This document shows, one piece after another, positions 27,081 through 36,565 of a stretch of DNA of 64,000 nucleotides. A program made the translations under genes and the position numbers. This DNA is from an uncultured Bacteroidales bacterium (GTDB lineage Bacteria > Bacteroidota > Bacteroidia > Bacteroidales > Paludibacteraceae): positions 27,190 to 91,189 of the forward strand of contig CASDOZ010000010.1 in assembly GCA_949282265.1 (NCBI GenBank), in the 5' to 3' direction. Each line of letters opens with the position of its first letter. Position 1 is the stretch's first letter. The notes under the pieces are model-generated. The model searched no databases. It worked only from the letters and a program-made list of their open reading frames with translations, and had not been told where the DNA came from.

Positions 27081-28850
27081 TCAGTTGATTATGACATACG
27101 GCATAACAGCCTGCAAACCTTGAACTTCTGTTGCCTCACGGATACGTTTCAGCATATCGTATTGCTCACCGAATTTCGCGCGTGCGATTTTATCGGCCAA
27201 CGCTTCCGTGTTCATGCTTTCCAACATTTTGGTAACGAAATCTTTCTTGGCCGGATATTCCGCCACGCGGTATGTCGAAAGGCCTGCACAATTGGCAGCG
27301 ATTTCAACTGCACGCTGCAAACCGCCGATTTCATCGACCAAACCGATTTCCAAAGCATCTTCGCCTGTCCAAACGCGGCCTTCGGCTATGGCCTTTATGG
27401 CATCCACGCTCATACCGCGTCCATCGGCACAACGCTTCACAAACAACTCATAGCCACGGTTCACATAAGCCTGCATCAAGGCACGTTCATCGCCGTTCAT
27501 GCCCCGCAAAATCATGTTCGTTTCCATGTTGCTCATCTTATTGGTTTGCACGCCGTCGAAGCTAATCCCGACTTTCTTTGTCAGGCCGGAAATATTCGGG
27601 ATTGTCCCGAAAATACCGATGGAACCGGTCAATGTATTTGGCTGAGCCACAATGCTGTCAGCCATACAGGAAATATAGTATCCGCCCGAAGCGGCATAAT
27701 CACCCATCGACACAATCAACGGTTTCTCGGCTTTGAGTTGCACAAGGCTGCGCCAAATCTGCTCACTAGCATACGCACTTCCTCCCGGCGAGTTGACCCG
27801 CAATACTACGGATTTCACGCTCTCATCGGCCGCCACATCGTCAATGGTCTTGACCAGCGATTTTGAATTAATGCCGTCGCCGCCTTCCACTTGGATGCCG
27901 CCGGTTGCATAAATAATCGCGATTTTTTCTTTCTGGTATTTCTGTTTGGGAACGAACTTGCACATGGCACTATGCTTCACGAAATTAACCGTCGCTGTCG
28001 AATCCAGACCTGCACACGCCTTGATTGCGCTTTCCACCTGATCTTCATACACTAACGCATCGATCAAACCATATTGCACGCACTTTTCCGCTTCCTGGAA
28101 AGCCATCATTTCATCGGCATACTCATTCAGTTGCACGGATGACAACCCTCTCGATGCGGAAACTTCCGCGACCATATTGCCCCAAATGGAATGTAAATAG
28201 GTTTCTATCTGCTCGCGGTTGGCATCGCTCATCTTCGTGTTGACATACGGTTCTACCGCCGACTTGTATGTCCCGACCTTCACAATCTGCATCTCAATGC
28301 CCAGTTTGTCCAACGTATTTTTATAAAATTCCAGTTCGGAATACATGCCACGCCAGTCGAGCATCCCTTGTGCATTCATCAACAAAGTATCGGCCACCGT
28401 AGCCAAATAATAATTTGCCTGGCCGTAATTGTCCGCGTATGCCGCCACGAACTTGCCGGAGGTCTTGAAGTCAAGCAACGCATCACGGATTTCCTTTTTG
28501 CTCGCATATCCGGAATTCAACTGCCCGCCTTTCAGGTAGATACCAATCACATTGGCATCATTTTTGGCTTTCCGGATATTCGCCAACACATCATCCAACC
28601 CCTTCACAGCCACAGCAGAATTGCCCATTGCCCCTGCAAGCGCTTCGGCAAACGGGTCATCCTCCGAGCGTTCCTGCAAAGTTCCCGTCAAATCCAGCAC
28701 GTAAACAGAGTTTGGCTTCAGCTCCGACGTTGTCGCCTCCGACATGCTGGCCAACGAGCCAATTATGCCCATAAACAAAAAGAAAACAATAACAGAAAAT
28801 ACAAAAACACCCAGAATAGTCGCAAAAGTGTACTTAAAAAACTGTTTCAT
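27081..28850 (-). CDS. sppA: Signal peptide peptidase SppA (67K type)
   Basis: SppA degrades cleaved signal peptides in the membrane. The 589-residue protein has one N-terminal membrane anchor (about residues 10-30) and two S49 peptidase domains. The catalytic Lys is K196 in VGTYKSAVEPY and the catalytic Ser is S388 in AASGGYY, arranged in the two-domain (Ser/Lys dyad) form of the long SppA type. NSPGGSAYAS near 353 is the oxyanion/structural motif. It is the first gene of the operon with lpxK, pnp and the ABC exporter, and is preceded by a promoter. Confidence 0.94.
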   Translation of the reverse strand: MKQFFKYTFATILGVFVFSVIVFFLFMGIIGSLASMSEATTSELKPNSVYVLDLTGTLQERSEDDPFAEALAGAMGNSAVAVKGLDDVLANIRKAKNDANVIGIYLKGGQLNSGYASKKEIRDALLDFKTSGKFVAAYADNYGQANYYLATVADTLLMNAQGMLDWRGMYSELEFYKNTLDKLGIEMQIVKVGTYKSAVEPYVNTKMSDANREQIETYLHSIWGNMVAEVSASRGLSSVQLNEYADEMMAFQEAEKCVQYGLIDALVYEDQVESAIKACAGLDSTATVNFVKHSAMCKFVPKQKYQKEKIAIIYATGGIQVEGGDGINSKSLVKTIDDVAADESVKSVVLRVNSPGGSAYASEQIWRSLVQLKAEKPLIVSMGDYAASGGYYISCMADSIVAQPNTLTGSIGIFGTIPNISGLTKKVGISFDGVQTNKMSNMETNMILRGMNGDERALMQAYVNRGYELFVKRCADGRGMSVDAIKAIAEGRVWTGEDALEIGLVDEIGGLQRAVEIAANCAGLSTYRVAEYPAKKDFVTKMLESMNTEALADKIARAKFGEQYDMLKRIREATEVQGLQAVMPYVIIN

Positions 28851-28940
28851 AAGATTCTACAATTAAACATCAACTTTTCAAACAGGAAAAAACCTTGCTT
28901 TTACACAAGCATTTCCCTGCTTTTCCATAAATTCAAACTG

Positions 28941-28972
28941 CAAATATACAAAAACAGTTCATGTAGCACCAA
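28941..28972 (-). promoter_or_regulatory. Promoter of the sppA operon
   Basis: On the minus strand TATATTTG at 28941-28948 is a full -7 match, with TTGG (28969-28972) 20 nt upstream as a partial -33 box. It gives a leader of about 85 nt before the sppA ATG. Confidence 0.55.
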
Positions 28973-29042
28973 TTTATAACGGAATTTAATTGGAAAAATT
29001 CACATAAAATTTTATCGGGCAACAATCGGAATGGAACATAAA

Positions 29043-29075
29043 AAAAAGATTGCCTACCGCACAAGCAATCTTTTT
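29043..29075. terminator. Bidirectional terminator ending the polysaccharide locus
   Basis: A perfect 11-bp inverted repeat (29043-29053 with 29065-29075) has A-runs at the left and T-runs at the right, so it works on either strand. It follows the last gene of the polysaccharide locus by 67 nt. The remainder of the 292-nt gap to sppA holds only the sppA promoter. Confidence 0.75.
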
Positions 29076-29142
29076 ATCTGGTTTTTAAGAGTCTGAAAAA
29101 ACATGTGTACAAAAAAATCATAAAACATTGCCACAAAAAGAT

Positions 29143-30276
29143 TTAATAATCAGTTGCCCAATATATTTTTTTATCAATGACTGTGTTATCACTTATTTGT
29201 GCTGGATAAAAATGATCCATATATTGAGGGTCTTCTTTAATAATTTCTTTACTTCGAGGATAGTTTTCAATAAACCATATTAAAAATTCTGTTGGATTAA
29301 TTGTACTGTACTCAAGAGTTCTTCTTATTATATTAGCTTTCTCCCAGACTTCCTCTTTCTCTATTTTATTTATAGCATTCTTTATCTCATATTCATCCGT
29401 AGTGTTAATCACAATATCAGGAAAAGTAGCTGATTGAATGCCTGTATTCCCAACATGCAATGGATTGATGTATAAAGTTGGTACACCCAGCACAAAAGAT
29501 TCCGATGCCATTGTAGCTCCTTCTGTTATCATGAACTTGGCATTAGCTTCCATGTCATGCATTTGTTCCGGCCGTATTTTCAAAGCAAATTCCTCATATG
29601 GATTTGGCAATGACTCATGTGAAACAAAAACACGATATTTTTTAGACAATTCTTTAACGATTAATCTTTTGCTGTCCTCCGACAAAGGTTTTGCCACCAA
29701 ATCATGATGTGCATCGTACGAAATAAATCTCACTAAAACGTACTCATTTGGCTTGACTCCTAATTTATCCAGAACATCCGTTTGGGGAGAATAAAGTGAA
29801 GAATGTAAATATAACTGCTCAACAAACGCATTAAAATATAATTGTTTTTCACCAAGATTCTTTTTAAAATAGAAAGGTGTAAGAACACATGAACAAAACC
29901 GAAGATAAATCTTATGGTTCATTGTATTATGTTCAGTATCATCCAATAGTATACATGGCTTACTAAATACGGCAGAGGTGATTGCACACGCAGAAGAAGC
30001 AAAGCCAAGATACATATCTGGTTTAAAGGCAACACTTGCTTTTATACAAGCAAATACCATTTTTAATAGATTAACAAGAGAGGCAATAACTCCCTTTTTC
30101 TTAGGACGCGGATTCCTAACAATGTGATTAATATCGTAATAATCCAACAGATAGTTTATAATCGGACTACTTCTATTAACAACCAGAAACGAATGCCCTT
30201 TAGTTTCCATGATTTTAATAAAATTCCGGAAATAATGGACATGTGCAGGATGATTAATGTCAATTAGTATCTTCAT
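29143..30276 (-). CDS. DUF354 family glycosyltransferase-like protein
   Basis: The 377-residue protein starts ILIDINHPAHVHYFRN, the typical opening of DUF354, a family with a GT-B-like fold related to UDP-GlcNAc 2-epimerases and glycosyltransferases. A later acidic motif LLDDTEHN and the Gly-rich TEGATMASESFVLGVPTLY resemble the donor-binding C-terminal half of GT-B enzymes. No signal peptide or transmembrane helix is seen. It is the last gene of the polysaccharide locus, so a role in assembling the repeat is likely; substrate and donor are unknown. Confidence 0.75.
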   Translation of the reverse strand: MKILIDINHPAHVHYFRNFIKIMETKGHSFLVVNRSSPIINYLLDYYDINHIVRNPRPKKKGVIASLVNLLKMVFACIKASVAFKPDMYLGFASSACAITSAVFSKPCILLDDTEHNTMNHKIYLRFCSCVLTPFYFKKNLGEKQLYFNAFVEQLYLHSSLYSPQTDVLDKLGVKPNEYVLVRFISYDAHHDLVAKPLSEDSKRLIVKELSKKYRVFVSHESLPNPYEEFALKIRPEQMHDMEANAKFMITEGATMASESFVLGVPTLYINPLHVGNTGIQSATFPDIVINTTDEYEIKNAINKIEKEEVWEKANIIRRTLEYSTINPTEFLIWFIENYPRSKEIIKEDPQYMDHFYPAQISDNTVIDKKIYWATDY

Positions 30277-30505
30277 ATTTTTTACTTATAACGTTTAGAT
30301 TTATCGTTGCTGATTGACTAACGCGTGTTTTCTCGCAGCAAAAATATTTTACTTTCCCAAACTTTTTACATCTCATGTATTTATAAAATTTTGCAGAATC
30401 TCTTTTTCTCTCTAATAGTAATCTGGTAAACCCATAATATATTCTTCTCAATAGCCATAACTTTATTAACTCGTCAATTATACACGAAATAATATCTAAA
30501 ACACC
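30260..30505 (-). pseudogene. Gene remnant, 82 codons without a proper start
   Basis: An open frame on the minus strand runs from a TAG at 30506-30508 to the TGA at 30260-30262. It lacks an early ATG; the only internal ATG is about 37 codons before the end. It encodes basic, hydrophobic sequence including IIDELIKLW, RRIYYGFTRLL and FYKYMRCKKFGK, which faintly recalls the N-terminus of a polysaccharide acyltransferase, but I cannot assign it. It overlaps the DUF354 start by 17 nt. The surrounding 30277-30582 gap is AT-rich, has no other gene and may be scar from gene loss. The call is tentative. Confidence 0.3.
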
Positions 30506-30582
30506 CTATACAAAATTCGAATTACAATTCCCTGCACTTCTCCATTAAGTTATCACATACTATCCTACTAATAACACCACAT

Positions 30583-31911
30583 TCAATTTAAGAAAAACAA
30601 GTTTTTGCCATTCTTCCTATTTGCTATTGAATCAGAATACTTTATTATTATGTTGCAATCATTTCCTGCATGTTTATGCATCGTGTCAACAATTAATTTT
30701 TCTTCATCCTGGTCGTAACCATGCCCCTTAACTATCTCTACCGTAATTTGCATTGGTGCGCTTTTGAATATACGATACCCGATGACATGCAAATCCTTAA
30801 ACAATATCGTAAAACCCGGTCCCGTAAGATTTCGTCCATTTTCCAGTTCTATAATATCCGACGTCCGTCCTATTACTTTCTTCAAGACCTGACCATTATA
30901 GAACGTATTATATCCATCGCCCAATTCCAATTCATCTCCAAGGCGATAACGGATAAACGGAAATACCATATTAGTCACATCAGTCAAAAGCGCAACTCCC
31001 GTATTTTTTCTATCCTGACTCTGGCTTTGTTCAATCTGCACAATACAATTATATCCCACTTTATATCCACTTCCCGTACTATGAGCTACAATACCTCCAT
31101 CATTAGCCCCATAAGAATCAAGAACAACACATCCAAAAGCATCTTCAATAGTAGCCCTATATGTGTTTGTAAGTATCTCGGAAGTCGGGAAACATGCTTT
31201 AATGCTAAGTTGTTCTCCTAAATTCTTCCGTTTCACATATTTGGCGAGCAGATAAATTGCAGATGCATACCCATATATAAAATGTATATTCCTTTTTTGA
31301 ATTGTTTTGACACAATTCATAAGCACTTCTTCCGAAAGGTTCATGGCGTTGAACGGGTACTTTCCTTTCATTCTATAGAACAGAGTATGCAAAACGGAGC
31401 ATTTGTTTGTCGGGAAGATGGAAGAACTTCCTAACGCCAAAAACCTGTCACCGTAATGATATCCGACCTGTTTCCACATTATCGTATTAAACGCATTATC
31501 AAATCCCCACGATTCATTGTCTTTTATATATTTCGTCGGATCTCCCGTAGATCCACCCGTAGCACTTGGTTTATAATAATACCGATCTTTATTGGAAAGC
31601 AATATGTCATTGAATCTCTCCCTGATAATTTCCTTTGTTAAAGGAGGAATCTTCTCAAGGTCACTGAAAGTCAATATATCCGAAGGCTTTATGTGGTTTG
31701 TATCAAATAATTCACGATAATATACTGAATAATTGTAGGCATTGTCAATCAATTGATGCAATTTTGATAATTGCCATTCCTTGATCTGGTCAGGCGACCA
31801 TTTTTGCATATTACCTATTGTCTTATACCAATGCGCCATGTTGGTATGAAAAAAAGTGTCCACTACAGGCAGCACACCTCTTAAAATAATAGATTCCTTG
31901 AATGAACTCAT
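30583..31911 (-). CDS. CapK/PaaK-like AMP-forming acyl ligase family protein
   Basis: The 442-residue protein belongs to the phenylacetate-CoA ligase-like branch of adenylate-forming enzymes often found in capsule loci as CapK. The phosphate-binding loop is SATGGSTGDPTKY (near residue 116), the adenine region is DSYGANDGG (near 268), and YRLGDELELG followed by GRTSDIIELENG corresponds to the hinge Asp and Arg region. These enzymes activate carboxylic acids as acyl-AMP and often acyl-CoA. In this locus it could provide the CoA ester used by the lyase, hydratase and acyltransferase at 36.6-38.6 kb; that is inference. Composition is AT-rich relative to flanking chromosomal genes. Confidence 0.82.
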   Translation of the reverse strand: MSSFKESIILRGVLPVVDTFFHTNMAHWYKTIGNMQKWSPDQIKEWQLSKLHQLIDNAYNYSVYYRELFDTNHIKPSDILTFSDLEKIPPLTKEIIRERFNDILLSNKDRYYYKPSATGGSTGDPTKYIKDNESWGFDNAFNTIMWKQVGYHYGDRFLALGSSSIFPTNKCSVLHTLFYRMKGKYPFNAMNLSEEVLMNCVKTIQKRNIHFIYGYASAIYLLAKYVKRKNLGEQLSIKACFPTSEILTNTYRATIEDAFGCVVLDSYGANDGGIVAHSTGSGYKVGYNCIVQIEQSQSQDRKNTGVALLTDVTNMVFPFIRYRLGDELELGDGYNTFYNGQVLKKVIGRTSDIIELENGRNLTGPGFTILFKDLHVIGYRIFKSAPMQITVEIVKGHGYDQDEEKLIVDTMHKHAGNDCNIIIKYSDSIANRKNGKNLFFLN

Positions 31912-31948
31912 AATTCCAATATGTTTATAAAATAATATATTTTACATT

Positions 31949-32962
31949 TCAATTAATACCGTAGCAAGAATACAATTGTCCTTTTATGTTGTCCCACGAA
32001 TAGTTCGAAAGAGATTTTTTAGCCGTTTTAATTATCTCCAATGATTTATCGCCATGCTCAATAGCCCAAATCATTTTTTCAGCTAATTGCCTAAAATTAT
32101 CTGACTCTACAAGCAAGCCGGTCACATTGTCCTCCAACATATATGGAACACCACCAACGTTACTTGATATTACCAAAAGGCCACATTCACTTGCTTCTAA
32201 AATAGACATAGGTTGGTTATCTATTTTGGGCATAGAAATAAAAATATCAGATTGATCAAGGTAATCATATACCTTTGAATTGGGAACCCGCCCCTCAAAA
32301 TAGACATCTTCAAGTTTTAAATCCAAAACCAACTGTTCCAGATTTTTACGGCATGGTCCATCGCCCAATATGCACAATTTGGCCTCCGGCATAGACTGCT
32401 TTACTATAGTGAAAGCCTTTATTATACACTCTATATTATAAAGTGGTTGCAATGTGCGTACGCTAATAAAATTAGGCTGAATCTCATGACGCTCCCGATA
32501 ATGCGATTCATTTGGAGGCAGGATATTCGGAATAATCTGACTATCTAACCCATATTTATCGAATATTTTTGCCAAGAAACCAGACAATACTATATTTACA
32601 TGCGTCTGCTTCAAATAATACCTCACACACCAAGAAAATTTCCTAAAAAAAGATTCAGCACTCCCTCCGTGATAAGTACATACAATTCTTTTACCTAATC
32701 GTTTAGCAACCGTAATGGCTAAAACAGCCGGAAAGAAACCTATATATGAACAACAATGGACATGAATTATATCATAGGCTTTGGCCTCACAATACAAGTT
32801 ATGGAACATTCCCAATCGAGATATCATTCCTCCCTTTGTTGAATATATATCTGCTTCTACGCCTTCTTTATTTAGACATTTACATAATAACTCAACTTGA
32901 CTTGATATTCCTCCTGTCGATGAAATATAATTTGCAACAATCAAAATTCTCAGCATATCCAT
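31949..32962 (-). CDS. Glycosyltransferase family 4 protein
   Basis: The 337-residue protein shows the GT4 (GT-B) pattern: ANYISSTGGISSQVELLCKCL at the N-terminus, the CTYHGG acceptor-side loop, CILGDGPCRKNLEQL, and the donor-site region MPKIDNQPMSILEASECGLLVISSNVGGVPYML. These enzymes transfer a sugar from a nucleotide donor to the lipid-linked repeat on the cytoplasmic face. Two start codons lie two codons apart (32962 and 32956); the choice is not critical. Which sugar is transferred cannot be told. Confidence 0.9.
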   Translation of the reverse strand: MDMLRILIVANYISSTGGISSQVELLCKCLNKEGVEADIYSTKGGMISRLGMFHNLYCEAKAYDIIHVHCCSYIGFFPAVLAITVAKRLGKRIVCTYHGGSAESFFRKFSWCVRYYLKQTHVNIVLSGFLAKIFDKYGLDSQIIPNILPPNESHYRERHEIQPNFISVRTLQPLYNIECIIKAFTIVKQSMPEAKLCILGDGPCRKNLEQLVLDLKLEDVYFEGRVPNSKVYDYLDQSDIFISMPKIDNQPMSILEASECGLLVISSNVGGVPYMLEDNVTGLLVESDNFRQLAEKMIWAIEHGDKSLEIIKTAKKSLSNYSWDNIKGQLYSCYGIN

Positions 32963-32977
32963 TCCATTATAAAGGTT

Positions 32978-34351
32978 TCATGCACAAGGCAAATAGACTT
33001 TATCATATTTTCTTGATATAAAAATCACAATCATTAGCATGACCTGCATGGCTATATTTCCCATAATCTGCCCATTATAAAATACGAAATCAAATAACAC
33101 CGTTCCTATCAAAATCCATCGGAATCCTTTTTGTGGGATACGGAACATGATTTGCATATAATATAACAAAAACAAAAATAGGCCAAATAAGCCTGATATA
33201 AAATACATCATGACTATTCCTGTAACTCCTCCCCGATAACTTATACCAAAGTAATAGTCAGAGTTGAAATAATCTGCCCGATCTGCATACTTTATATATT
33301 CGTTTCCAACACCGAAAAGTTTTTGCCTGTCATAATCAAAAACATGAATCAGATCATTCCAGAAAAACACAACCGCTCCCAATCTGCCTTCTCCTTCCTT
33401 GACTTCAATCTCTCCCGCATTGGTTCTCGTACCTCCCGAATAATTCAAAGCATAATTATAAGCATACAACGGATCAAAACTGCCCCACACCTTGTGTTCC
33501 GGATTCAATGTTGGCGACAAACGCAAACCAAAATAAAAAAACATCAATGCAAACAAAGACAATGGCACGGATATCTTCAAGAATTGAGGAACAGTGTGTA
33601 TATTATAATATGCCATCAAGATCGCATATAACAAAGGGAACATTAACCAAACAGCCCGCTTACCCGTCATAAATCCGATAAAAAGAAAGCCAATCATTAA
33701 CAACAGGTTTTTCCACGTAAACTTCATACGCGTATTTACCGCCAGCCACAACAAACACAACAAAGGAAACGATGTACCAGCCCCGCCGCCTCTGATTCCC
33801 GTCAGTGAACCAACCCAACCTTCCTGGGTTGCTTGCAGAATCAACAATTTAATCCCGCAAAAAACAATCTGGGCGATAATCAAGTCACGCAAAACCATAT
33901 TCAGCAACACCATCCCCCGAAGCCGATACCTTATCAGAAAAGCATCAACAACCAGAAACATTGCAACCGGTATCGTGTAACTCAATACTTGCGAAACTAC
34001 AAGCCCCAGATTATCGTCATGCAAAAATACGGAAATAAAAAAGAAATATAAAATATAAATTACAAAACACAACAAAATTGCATTGTTCTTCTTATTATAT
34101 CCATAGCGTCTGAACAAAAAGAAAGCCCATACAATCACACACACCTTGTAAATATGGGACATGCTATTTCCCAGAGAAAAAATTTGTCCTAAATCAGAAA
34201 AGACTCCTGACATAAAAATCAATACAATGCATTGTGCAAACGATGCATTCCTATACTTCCAAAACAAGTATAGGAAAACAGCTATCATCAACACATTATA
34301 CAGTATCAACTGAAAGCTGGAGATATTGTTATAGGTAACAAAAAAATCCAT
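32978..34351 (-). CDS. O-antigen/capsule polymerase, Wzy-like
   Basis: The 457-residue protein is almost entirely hydrophobic helices (about 11 or 12) with one larger periplasmic loop near residues 275-345 that includes SGGTRTNAGEIEVKEGEGRLG. That layout, plus its place between glycosyltransferases in a locus with Wzx and Wzc, is typical of Wzy polymerases, which join repeat units in the periplasm. Wzy proteins share little sequence, so the call rests on topology and context. A GT2 gene starts 2 nt upstream in the operon. Confidence 0.78.
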   Translation of the reverse strand: MDFFVTYNNISSFQLILYNVLMIAVFLYLFWKYRNASFAQCIVLIFMSGVFSDLGQIFSLGNSMSHIYKVCVIVWAFFLFRRYGYNKKNNAILLCFVIYILYFFFISVFLHDDNLGLVVSQVLSYTIPVAMFLVVDAFLIRYRLRGMVLLNMVLRDLIIAQIVFCGIKLLILQATQEGWVGSLTGIRGGGAGTSFPLLCLLWLAVNTRMKFTWKNLLLMIGFLFIGFMTGKRAVWLMFPLLYAILMAYYNIHTVPQFLKISVPLSLFALMFFYFGLRLSPTLNPEHKVWGSFDPLYAYNYALNYSGGTRTNAGEIEVKEGEGRLGAVVFFWNDLIHVFDYDRQKLFGVGNEYIKYADRADYFNSDYYFGISYRGGVTGIVMMYFISGLFGLFLFLLYYMQIMFRIPQKGFRWILIGTVLFDFVFYNGQIMGNIAMQVMLMIVIFISRKYDKVYLPCA

Positions 34352-34353
34352 AC

Positions 34354-35295
34354 TTAAACAATTTCCTTATACGATTCTTGTATGGTTTTGGGCCAAAAGA
34401 ACAACACGTTCCATGTAAACAAGATATCCCTACAAATAGCATTATAAAAAGACTTAAACACAGAAACTTTATTTTTAGCTGCAGCACGAAAAGCCCTGTA
34501 AAACCAACCCGACAAACAAACAAGCCATACCCACGGGCAAAACCAACATAGCAATGCAGAAAACCAAAACACCAAAACCGAGTAATTCTGGCAAATAAAA
34601 ATTTTTAAATAACCTGTTTCTAAACAATGTTTCCTAAACAACAATGATGAATACCTAATATATGACAAGGCTTCTTCCCTATGCAGATACAACACCATAT
34701 AATGATTCGCTATATGTACAGGTTTACGCAAAAGTTTGACCCCCTTTTTAGCCAAACGAAGCGCCAAATCGTAGTCCTGGCTTCTTTTTTGCCTCGTATC
34801 CATTCCTCCAACACGATTCCACAGTTCTTTTTCTATCAAAAAAACACCTCCGGTCACAACTTGGTAAGTGTCTTTATTGACTTTAGCCCTATAATTATTC
34901 CTTATAAAAACCCAATTCTCATCATAACAGTAATCAACCAAATAACCAGACACGAAAGGATATACAAGCCGGCCATTCTGATCTAAAACAGTTGGCAGGA
35001 AACCGGACTGTATTTCCATATCGCCATCGATAAAAAACAGTATCTGGCCTTTTGCCTCTTTGGCACCTATATTACGGGCAACTGCCGCATTGCATTCACC
35101 TGTTATTAAAAACACACGAATATTTATCTTGTCGTAATGTTTTGCTATTTCAACACTGTTATCTGTCGATTGGCTATCCACGTAAATCACCTCATAACAA
35201 TCGATATGGTCGTTTGCTATCACCTCATAAATAGCAGCAAAACATTTATCCAAATGGCGGCCCTCATTCTTTCCTATCACAATAAATGAAATCAT
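34354..35295 (-). CDS. Glycosyltransferase family 2 protein
   Basis: The 313-residue protein has the GT-A fold signature: ISFIVIGKNEGRHLDKCFAA, the SQSTDNSVEIA nucleotide site, FFIDGDMEIQ with the DxD metal motif, then GGMDTRQKRSQDYDLALRLAKKG (family ED/QxxxW-like acceptor region). Two hydrophobic helices near the C-terminus (LCWFCPWVWLVCL) suggest membrane attachment. The ATG overlaps the stop of the preceding GT56 gene (4 nt), so the two are translationally coupled. Confidence 0.92.
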   Translation of the reverse strand: MISFIVIGKNEGRHLDKCFAAIYEVIANDHIDCYEVIYVDSQSTDNSVEIAKHYDKINIRVFLITGECNAAVARNIGAKEAKGQILFFIDGDMEIQSGFLPTVLDQNGRLVYPFVSGYLVDYCYDENWVFIRNNYRAKVNKDTYQVVTGGVFLIEKELWNRVGGMDTRQKRSQDYDLALRLAKKGVKLLRKPVHIANHYMVLYLHREEALSYIRYSSLLFRKHCLETGYLKIFICQNYSVLVFWFSALLCWFCPWVWLVCLSGWFYRAFRAAAKNKVSVFKSFYNAICRDILFTWNVLFFWPKTIQESYKEIV

Positions 35296-36434
35296 GTCTT
35301 TTCTATCTTTTTGAATTCCTGTTCCACGAATGAGATTGCAGCCTGTTCGGAAGTTATTTTGGAATATATCAAATCATAATTATATCTTGCCTTTTCCTCT
35401 GACAAAGGGGTAGAGAGTTCCTGTTCGTTCAAATCATCTTCTATCGTGTACACATAAAATCCATATAACTCTTTGAATTGTTTATACAAGACACTGTCTT
35501 TATAGAAGAAAACCTTTACTCCTGATTTTAAGCACAAGTGTATATTCCCTACTGCCTGCTGTCTCATATTACCGAAAATGGCATGCGAACAGGTTTTTAC
35601 AAGAGTATTGTATTCGTCCAATGGTATAAATGTATCCAATACACGCACGGCATCAACATCAAAAGATTTATTAATATAGCTTTTGACAAAATCACGGTAA
35701 AGTCCATTCCCATAACTCATGGGAACGATAATAGTTCCTGCCTTCGGCATGTTTTTCAGAATGCTCAGAACATCAACATGATTGTTTGTCGGAGTTGCCG
35801 AATTTCCCACCAATATATTTTGGGCAACAGGAAAACAAGAAAAAACCGAAGCCGAATAACGTTTAGGGACTGCCGACCAGAACAACTCTCCTTTGATTTG
35901 CTGAGACTTCTTTAAATACTCAAACTCAATAGGCAAAACTGGAGAATAATACTGAATACGTTTTAATACATAGTTCCTTTTAAACTTGTCAAAAGGGTAT
36001 AACAAGCAAAAATACATTCTTTTCAACCATGACCAGATATTCTGTTTATCACTTTTAAAGAAACGGCTTGTCTGTTCTTTATACAACGGAATCTTTACCA
36101 ATGGAGGCAACATTCTGTATGAAGCATACATATCATACCCCCATATCCACCAAATAATTTTCACGCCTCGTGGTATGGCAAAAATCAGTTTATATCTTTT
36201 AGGTGACAATGAATGCACATACACACAAGAAAAATTTCCTTTTCGTATCATTCCGGCCAGTTCCATCATGCTTGAACAGAAGAGCAAACCTTGCGTATTT
36301 TTAATATACCTCAACTGGCATTTCTTATCCGGCACATACAAAACATACGTATTTTCAAAAGTCGGAATCGAATCGAAAAATTTCCTAGACCCCTCATAAA
36401 ATTTGTCATCAACAACAAGATGCAATATTTTCAT
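35292..36434 (-). CDS. WecF-like family 56 glycosyltransferase (4-acylamido-4,6-dideoxyhexose transferase)
   Basis: The 380-residue protein has the ILVGNSATPTNNHVDVLSIL motif, which matches the GNSGDPSNNH pattern of WecF (GT56, TDP-Fuc4NAc:lipid II transferase). Other matches are IIVPMSYGN, the YINKSF segment and VLDTFIPLDEYNTLV. WecF uses TDP-4-acetamido-4,6-dideoxy-D-galactose. This locus also has a VioA-like 4-aminotransferase and a PglD-like acyltransferase, so this enzyme probably transfers the acylated 4-aminosugar they make; the link is inference from family specificity. The neighbouring 131 nt upstream in the operon is AT-rich and has no gene. Confidence 0.82.
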   Translation of the reverse strand: MKILHLVVDDKFYEGSRKFFDSIPTFENTYVLYVPDKKCQLRYIKNTQGLLFCSSMMELAGMIRKGNFSCVYVHSLSPKRYKLIFAIPRGVKIIWWIWGYDMYASYRMLPPLVKIPLYKEQTSRFFKSDKQNIWSWLKRMYFCLLYPFDKFKRNYVLKRIQYYSPVLPIEFEYLKKSQQIKGELFWSAVPKRYSASVFSCFPVAQNILVGNSATPTNNHVDVLSILKNMPKAGTIIVPMSYGNGLYRDFVKSYINKSFDVDAVRVLDTFIPLDEYNTLVKTCSHAIFGNMRQQAVGNIHLCLKSGVKVFFYKDSVLYKQFKELYGFYVYTIEDDLNEQELSTPLSEEKARYNYDLIYSKITSEQAAISFVEQEFKKIEKT

Positions 36435-36565
36435 ACTTTATCTATACCAAAAGAGGAAACGCCTCCTCATGAGACTCTTGTTTTATCCTTGACAATGGAA
36501 ATCTACCTGAATACAATGTATAAATATCACTTAAAAAACAAATAACTAATAACTAGACAAACTGA

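Noticed and set aside
27051-27866. Plus-strand frame opposite sppA
   Set aside because: It is antisense to the SppA catalytic region; the His/Phe/Ala-rich translation has no motif.
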